Shown here piece after piece: positions 59,952 to 64,000 of a stretch of 64,000 bases of DNA (positions within the stretch are counted from its first letter, which is position 1; each line of letters opens with the position of its first letter). A model generated the notes under the pieces. The model was not told where the DNA came from. It searched no databases and saw only the letters and a list, made by a program, of their open reading frames with translations. Source of the DNA: Entomospira culicis (lineage in GTDB: Bacteria > Spirochaetota > Spirochaetia > WRBN01). The stretch spans positions 34,592-98,591 of the forward strand of contig NZ_CP118182.1 in NCBI RefSeq assembly GCF_028748145.1, given 5' to 3'. The position numbers and the translations under genes were made by a program.

Positions 59952-61955
59952 ATGTTACGCTTAGAGCAAGGTGATGATGGGTTTACCATTTACTTAGATA
60001 GCCGAATTTTAGCCATCCACAATGCAGATGAACCCTTATTAAAGGTGGGTATCGGCAAGGAGTTAGAGAGCAGTCTCTATCCAGATAAAGATAGCGAGCA
60101 TGCCGAGCGCTTTGCCTTGGTTTACTACCGCCTCCTCTTGGCTAATGAGGACTCTTTGGCGTGGGCAATTTCGTTGAGCAATGACCCTTCTTTTCAAGAA
60201 GAGGTGCGCCTTTTATACGATGGTAAATCCGATCTAATTCACTTGGAGTCGACCTTCCCTACTGCTCACTTTAATCGTTATTGGATAAGGTTTTATAGTC
60301 AAGAAGATGAGCGATTCTATGGCGGTGGACAACACAGCTATCAATTTAATCTCAAAGGCTACACCCACGCGCTTTATCTTAACGACGAGTTCTTTGTTAA
60401 GCAAGAGCGAACGTTGCCGATTCGCATGGTGCGCATGCCCTCTTTTGTCTCGAGCTTTGGCTACGCACTGATTATTCAAGGCGCTGAGCGTATGACGATG
60501 AATGCCCTTTATGATCACTATTTAGAGCTGGAAATTTGGGGCAAGCCCAGTGGGTTTCTCTGGATCAGTGGCGAGAGCCTTAAGGATGTGGTTGCCTGTC
60601 AAAGCGACTACTTTGGACGTGCAAGGCTGATGCCTCTTTGGGCGATGAGCCATGTGATTGCTGGGTTTCGTGGGCCGATGCGTCGAATACAGCAGGGTTT
60701 AACGCAGTTGCGTAATATGGGATTGGGCGTGCAGAGTCTCTGGTTGCAGGATTGGGCTCATGCAACCTTTCCTACCTTTGGCTTACCTTTTGATTGGAAT
60801 TGGATCTGTGCGCATACCTTACGCGACTCTTTTATGAGTAAGGTGCGCGATTTGAATGAACGTAGCATTAGCGTGGCTGCCTACATGAATAGCTTTCTTG
60901 CCGAAGGATCGGCGCTTTTTAACGAAGCAGATAGCCATGATTTTTTAGTCTCCAACAAGAGTTTAGAGACCTATCTCTATCCTTATCAAGAGTTTAGTCT
61001 GGCGATTGTCGATTTAACCAATAAAGAAGCATTTCGCTGGTTTGTACAGGTGATTCGTACGCAGCTGGTGGAGTTGGGTATTAGAATTTGGGTGATTGAT
61101 GATGGATCGCATTTGCCCTTAGATTCGGTGCTTAGCGACGGCACGCGTGGGCAAGATGTGCATCACCGCTGGCCTATGCTCTTGGCAAAAGCTGCCAAAG
61201 AGGCGATCTCGATTGCAGGCTATACGCAAGAAGATATCTTGGTATTAGGCAATAGCGCGTGGGACAAGAGTCTTTCGCATCTGCACGGGGTTATCTTGGC
61301 GCGCGAATATGTGCATGTGGGTGCTAGTTGGAGTTTGAAGCCTACTTGCATGGCGTTGCTCTCGGGGAGTATGAGTGGCTATGGGGTGCAGGCGACGGTG
61401 ATTGGTCATAGTATGGGGATGCCTGCGCCTAACGAATTGTTGATTCGTCATGCGGAGTTGGCGACGTTTACGGCATTTTTTTGGTTGCAAGAGGCTGATG
61501 CGCGGTATCAGGGCTTTCGTTATTATGAGGATAGCAAAACCATGCATACCATCAGCCGTTTGGCGACACTCTTTGAGGAACTTGCTACCTATCGCAATGA
61601 ATTAGCCCAGACGTATGTGGTGAATGGCTTACCGATGAATCGCCCGCTCTTTTTGTATGATGAGGAAGATCCGATAAACTTCAGTATAGACGATCAATTT
61701 ATGTTGGGCGATGAGATTTTGGTGGCACCGATTTTGCATCCAGGGCAACATCGGCGTAGTCTCTATCTACCTAAGGGCACTTGGCAACACTTTACGTCAA
61801 ACTTACGCATTGAAGGACCACGCTCTTTGGAGTTGAGCGCGCCGTTGGGTGAGCCGTTGGCCTTTTACTTGGTAGGCTCTAGCTTTGAGAATCTCTTTAA
61901 GCGGGCGGCTTATCAATTTTGCGATGGTAAGTGTGCGGAGTATCGGCTTCTTTAG
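59952..61955 (+). CDS. GH31-like protein (YihQ type), active site altered
   Basis: 667 residues from the ATG at 59952 (AAGGAG upstream). Collinear with GH31 sulfoquinovosidase-type enzymes: R-F-Y-G-G-G-Q-H-S-Y at 121-130, L-W-L-Q-D-W at 263-268, nucleophile region I-W-V-I-D383-D-G-S-H-L-P, W-P-M-L-L-A-K at 407-413, and F-T-A-F-F-W-L. Family enzymes have A-D-F-G-E here, so the nucleophile Asp may be kept. But the R-A-G/R-S-G motif reads L-G-N-S and the W-A-G-D acid/base segment reads L-A-R-E-Y. No signal peptide. It may be inactive or have an altered specificity. Confidence 0.7.
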   Translation: MLRLEQGDDGFTIYLDSRILAIHNADEPLLKVGIGKELESSLYPDKDSEHAERFALVYYRLLLANEDSLAWAISLSNDPSFQEEVRLLYDGKSDLIHLESTFPTAHFNRYWIRFYSQEDERFYGGGQHSYQFNLKGYTHALYLNDEFFVKQERTLPIRMVRMPSFVSSFGYALIIQGAERMTMNALYDHYLELEIWGKPSGFLWISGESLKDVVACQSDYFGRARLMPLWAMSHVIAGFRGPMRRIQQGLTQLRNMGLGVQSLWLQDWAHATFPTFGLPFDWNWICAHTLRDSFMSKVRDLNERSISVAAYMNSFLAEGSALFNEADSHDFLVSNKSLETYLYPYQEFSLAIVDLTNKEAFRWFVQVIRTQLVELGIRIWVIDDGSHLPLDSVLSDGTRGQDVHHRWPMLLAKAAKEAISIAGYTQEDILVLGNSAWDKSLSHLHGVILAREYVHVGASWSLKPTCMALLSGSMSGYGVQATVIGHSMGMPAPNELLIRHAELATFTAFFWLQEADARYQGFRYYEDSKTMHTISRLATLFEELATYRNELAQTYVVNGLPMNRPLFLYDEEDPINFSIDDQFMLGDEILVAPILHPGQHRRSLYLPKGTWQHFTSNLRIEGPRSLELSAPLGEPLAFYLVGSSFENLFKRAAYQFCDGKCAEYRLL

Positions 61956-62022
61956 AGAGCGAGAAAAAAGAGCAGAAGCGGAGCTAACCACTTCTGCTAG
62001 TGTGAATGGAACAGGGATTTTG

Positions 62023-63240
62023 TTAGGAGCGTTTAGTGGTGGGCTCTCGCTTGGTGGCGCGTTCTAGCGTGATAAGCGAGAGCAGATGATTGGCTGGTTG
62101 GTACTGCGGATGGAGAGTAAGGAGCTGTTGGAGCAGGGTTTCGGATTCGTTGAGGCGATGGCTTTGTAGATATAAGCGAGCGAGGGATTCAATGGTACGC
62201 AGATCTTCAGGTTCTAGAGCGATGGCTTTGAGCAGATGCGCTTCGGCCTCTTGATTGTTGTCCATGGCTTGGGCTACCCTTGCCCATAGGCGTTGAATTT
62301 TTGCTTGATTGCCATAATCGTTGGAAGCGATCATCAAGATATCGTGCGACTCTTGATAGCGTTGTTGTTCGAGGTAGAGCGAACTTAGCTGGACAAAGGC
62401 GGTAAAATTGATGGGATCTTGTTTGAGCGCTTCGCGATAATAGAACTCGGCCTCTTGCTCGTAATGATTTTGACGATAAAATTGCCCCGTTGCCAAGATG
62501 GCGGCGAGATTAGTGGGGTCGAGGTTGTAAGCTTTGTGTAGCCAATACTCGGCATCTAGTTGACGCGCGGGATTTTTGGCAAGGAGTAAGCCCAATTCAA
62601 TCATGCAATCTAGGGAGCGATCGTCGGAGAGGATGGCCTTTTTGAGCCAAATTTCGGCTTCGTCTAATTGATGTTGACGGATGGAGAGCTTAGCAAGTCG
62701 CATCATGGTGGAGGTATCTTCGGGATTGAAGCTGAGGATATAGGTGTAGAGCGCCTCGGCTTGGCTTATGTCGATTTGGCTGTAGATGTCGCCCATGGCA
62801 AGGAGTGCCTGATGGTGTTTGGGTTGGCGATGGATCACGTGTTGATAAAACGCCAGCGCCTTTTGAAGCTCTTGTTGGTGATGGGCAATAGCCCCTAGGT
62901 AGAGGTAGACTTCGGTCTTTTGGCTATCTTGGGAGAGGATACGTAAGAAGAGATCGCTAGCCATTTGGTACTCTTCTTGGTCGTAATGAAGGATAGCTAG
63001 GGCTTCTAGGGCATCGATGTTGAGGGGATCGAGGGCGAGAATACGCTCGTAGGTACTCTTTGCCTCTTGCACCTTGCCGAAGAAATTTTGGTTGATAAGG
63101 GCGATGAGCGAGAGTACATGAATATTTTCAGGCTCTTGCTTGAGCGCTTGTTGCCAATAATAAATCGATTGGTCGTACTGACCTAACTGATAAAGACTAC
63201 TAGCCTTATCAAAGTTTTCTTTGAATAATTTGTTGCTCAT
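62023..63240 (-). CDS. tetratricopeptide repeat protein
   Basis: 405 residues made almost entirely of TPR units of 34 residues (about 10-11), each with the W/L-G-Y-A-P-type spacing, such as Q-S-I-Y-Y-W-Q-Q-A-L-K-Q-E-P-E-N near 24-39. No signal peptide or membrane helix, so a cytoplasmic scaffold for protein-protein contacts. AAGGAG precedes the ATG. No partner is evident from the neighbours. Confidence 0.88.
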   Translation of the reverse strand: MSNKLFKENFDKASSLYQLGQYDQSIYYWQQALKQEPENIHVLSLIALINQNFFGKVQEAKSTYERILALDPLNIDALEALAILHYDQEEYQMASDLFLRILSQDSQKTEVYLYLGAIAHHQQELQKALAFYQHVIHRQPKHHQALLAMGDIYSQIDISQAEALYTYILSFNPEDTSTMMRLAKLSIRQHQLDEAEIWLKKAILSDDRSLDCMIELGLLLAKNPARQLDAEYWLHKAYNLDPTNLAAILATGQFYRQNHYEQEAEFYYREALKQDPINFTAFVQLSSLYLEQQRYQESHDILMIASNDYGNQAKIQRLWARVAQAMDNNQEAEAHLLKAIALEPEDLRTIESLARLYLQSHRLNESETLLQQLLTLHPQYQPANHLLSLITLERATKREPTTKRS

Positions 63241-63403
63241 GGGGGCTACTCCTTGAGGGCTTCTATGTAATTTGTACCATTTTGCCTAAAACATACCTAG
63301 ATTTTCTTGAAAGGTCAAATGAATAACCCATGGATATTCTTGACAATCGGATGGTTTTTATGCTATAATTAACTAATTAGTTTTTTGAGCAAGGGAGTGT
63401 AGG

Positions 63404-63739
63404 ATGTTAGAGGTATCTTCTAGTGTAGAAAAGGTGTTACCAAGTTCTGTTAAGACAGCTGTGGGGCAATTGCCTTCAGAAAAACAAGCAATTTTTGAGG
63501 AAGATTTTAAGAAAAAAATGAAGAATCCTATAATTGGATTACTTTTAGCCATTTTTCTTCCTGGGTGGAGTTTTATCTATTTGGGAAAAATTGGACTGGC
63601 TTTTGCGTTTTGGTTCACTGCTGGTGGAATGGGGATTTGGTGGATTATTGACATTGCAACTGTAATGAAAAAAATTACTGAATACAATGAGGATCAAGCA
63701 AAGACTATTATGCGAGATATGAAGGCTATGGGGCATTAA
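63404..63739 (+). CDS. TM2 domain membrane protein
   Basis: 111 residues. A hydrophilic N-terminal 40 residues are followed by a TM2 domain: two helices (about 41-58 and 63-88) joined by a short turn with P-G-W-S-F-I-Y-L-G-K, then W-W-I-I-D-I-A and a final Y-N-E-D. GGGAG precedes the ATG. Function of such proteins in bacteria is unclear. It ends at the terminator 63760-63791. Confidence 0.82.
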   Translation: MLEVSSSVEKVLPSSVKTAVGQLPSEKQAIFEEDFKKKMKNPIIGLLLAIFLPGWSFIYLGKIGLAFAFWFTAGGMGIWWIIDIATVMKKITEYNEDQAKTIMRDMKAMGH

Positions 63740-63759
63740 TTTTTTTTGGAATATAACTT

Positions 63760-63791
63760 AAAAAAAGAGGGCGTATATGCTCTCTTTTTTT
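63760..63791. terminator. terminator behind the TM2 gene
   Basis: 13-bp stem with one mismatch, A-rich left arm and T-rich right arm, 6-base loop. It can work in both directions. Confidence 0.8.
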
Positions 63792-63881
63792 ATACTAGAC
63801 TCTTGTTTTGCTTGTCGATATGCTCTTTTTACCTATATCTTAGAGGATAATCTTAGGCACCAGATGGGGAGATAGCAGAGG

Positions 63882-64000
63882 ATGAGAGGTATCGTTATCG
63901 GGATGTTGATTGTGTTCTCTTTATTGATAAGTGGGTGTCAGGTTACCTCAAGGAGTACGCCTGATAGTTACGCAGGCGGGAGCACGGGTGGTGGATCGGG
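63882..64000 (+). CDS. lipoprotein, N-terminal part (3' partial)
   Basis: 40 residues are visible before the right edge. Signal peptide with lipobox L-I-S-G-C (Cys19), then a Ser/Thr/Gly-rich linker. GGGGAG lies 10 bases before the ATG. The frame stays open to the end of the window. Function cannot be told. Confidence 0.7.
   Translation, partial: MRGIVIGMLIVFSLLISGCQVTSRSTPDSYAGGSTGGGS

Noticed and set aside
1..64000. tRNA or rRNA genes
   Set aside because: I looked for cloverleaf-like GC-rich intervals and rRNA words in the gaps and saw none.

Overview
ORGANISM. The window looks like a spirochaete of the Treponema/Spirochaeta side, possibly an insect-associated, Entomospira-like lineage (inference). 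Supporting signs are a eukaryotic-type hexokinase, several lipoboxes of diderm lipoprotein type, an Ala at the quinolone-critical GyrA position, and moderate-to-low GC. No rRNA, tRNA or 16S-type marker is present, so the assignment rests on gene content only. Genes are dense, usually with clear GGAG-type ribosome sites and TTGACA/TATAAT promoters.

LAYOUT. 0-5 kb: surface-glycan genes (three GT-A glycosyltransferases, a CDP-glycerol glycerophosphotransferase-like enzyme and TagD), with a 20-base palindrome behind each glycosyltransferase. 5.0-6.6 kb: a first parA-parB pair. 6.6-10.6 kb: a minus-strand operon of five unrecognised membrane or exported proteins. 10.7 kb: a small RNA candidate. 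10.8-16.2 kb: an oligopeptide ABC importer (opp). 16.4-17.5 kb: a membrane-anchored WHH nuclease toxin with a SUKH-type immunity gene. 17.6-21.3 kb: a heterodimeric ABC exporter. 21.4-29.3 kb: an LplB/YtcP-type sugar importer with two tandem binding lipoproteins, a GH30 glycosidase, a membrane protein and a SIMPL lipoprotein, followed by a convergent ROK regulator. 30.8 kb: a second small RNA candidate. 31-34 kb: three unrecognised genes. 34-41.7 kb: malic enzyme, endonuclease IV, hexokinase, TsaC/Sua5, a small membrane protein and gyrA. 41.8-45 kb: a polar amino-acid ABC importer and a divergent DauR/YheO-type regulator. 45.1-48.5 kb: a DnaB-type ATPase, a DUF3825 protein and an orphan ParB. 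48.5-52.4 kb: two unrecognised exported proteins, an active-site-less alpha/beta hydrolase and a MalY/PatB enzyme. 52.4-56.9 kb: eight phased iterons, a candidate initiator gene, a second parA-parB pair and a galactokinase-like pseudoenzyme. 57-64 kb: Ogt, a membrane protein, a structured RNA candidate, two thymidine kinases, a degenerate GH31, a TPR protein, a TM2 protein and the start of a lipoprotein.

HOW IT FITS. The most striking feature is at 52.4-54 kb. Eight near-identical direct repeats, spaced by whole helical turns, sit between a malY-like gene and a minus-strand gene of unknown family that is divergent from parA-parB. By hand counting, the + strand is strongly C-rich left of this point (44-51 kb) and G-rich right of it (53-63 kb), whichever strand is coding. 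Together these suggest an active bidirectional, iteron/Rep-type replication origin on a replicon that also carries gyrA, hexokinase, nfo and tsaC: a chromid, or a chromosome using a plasmid-like origin. A second theme is promoters whose -10 box predicts transcription starting at or one base before the ATG (tagD, the 10586 gene, tsaC, the 45100 ATPase and the candidate rep gene). A third theme is pseudoenzymes: a galactokinase, an alpha/beta hydrolase and a GH31 glycosidase have each lost recognisable catalytic residues.
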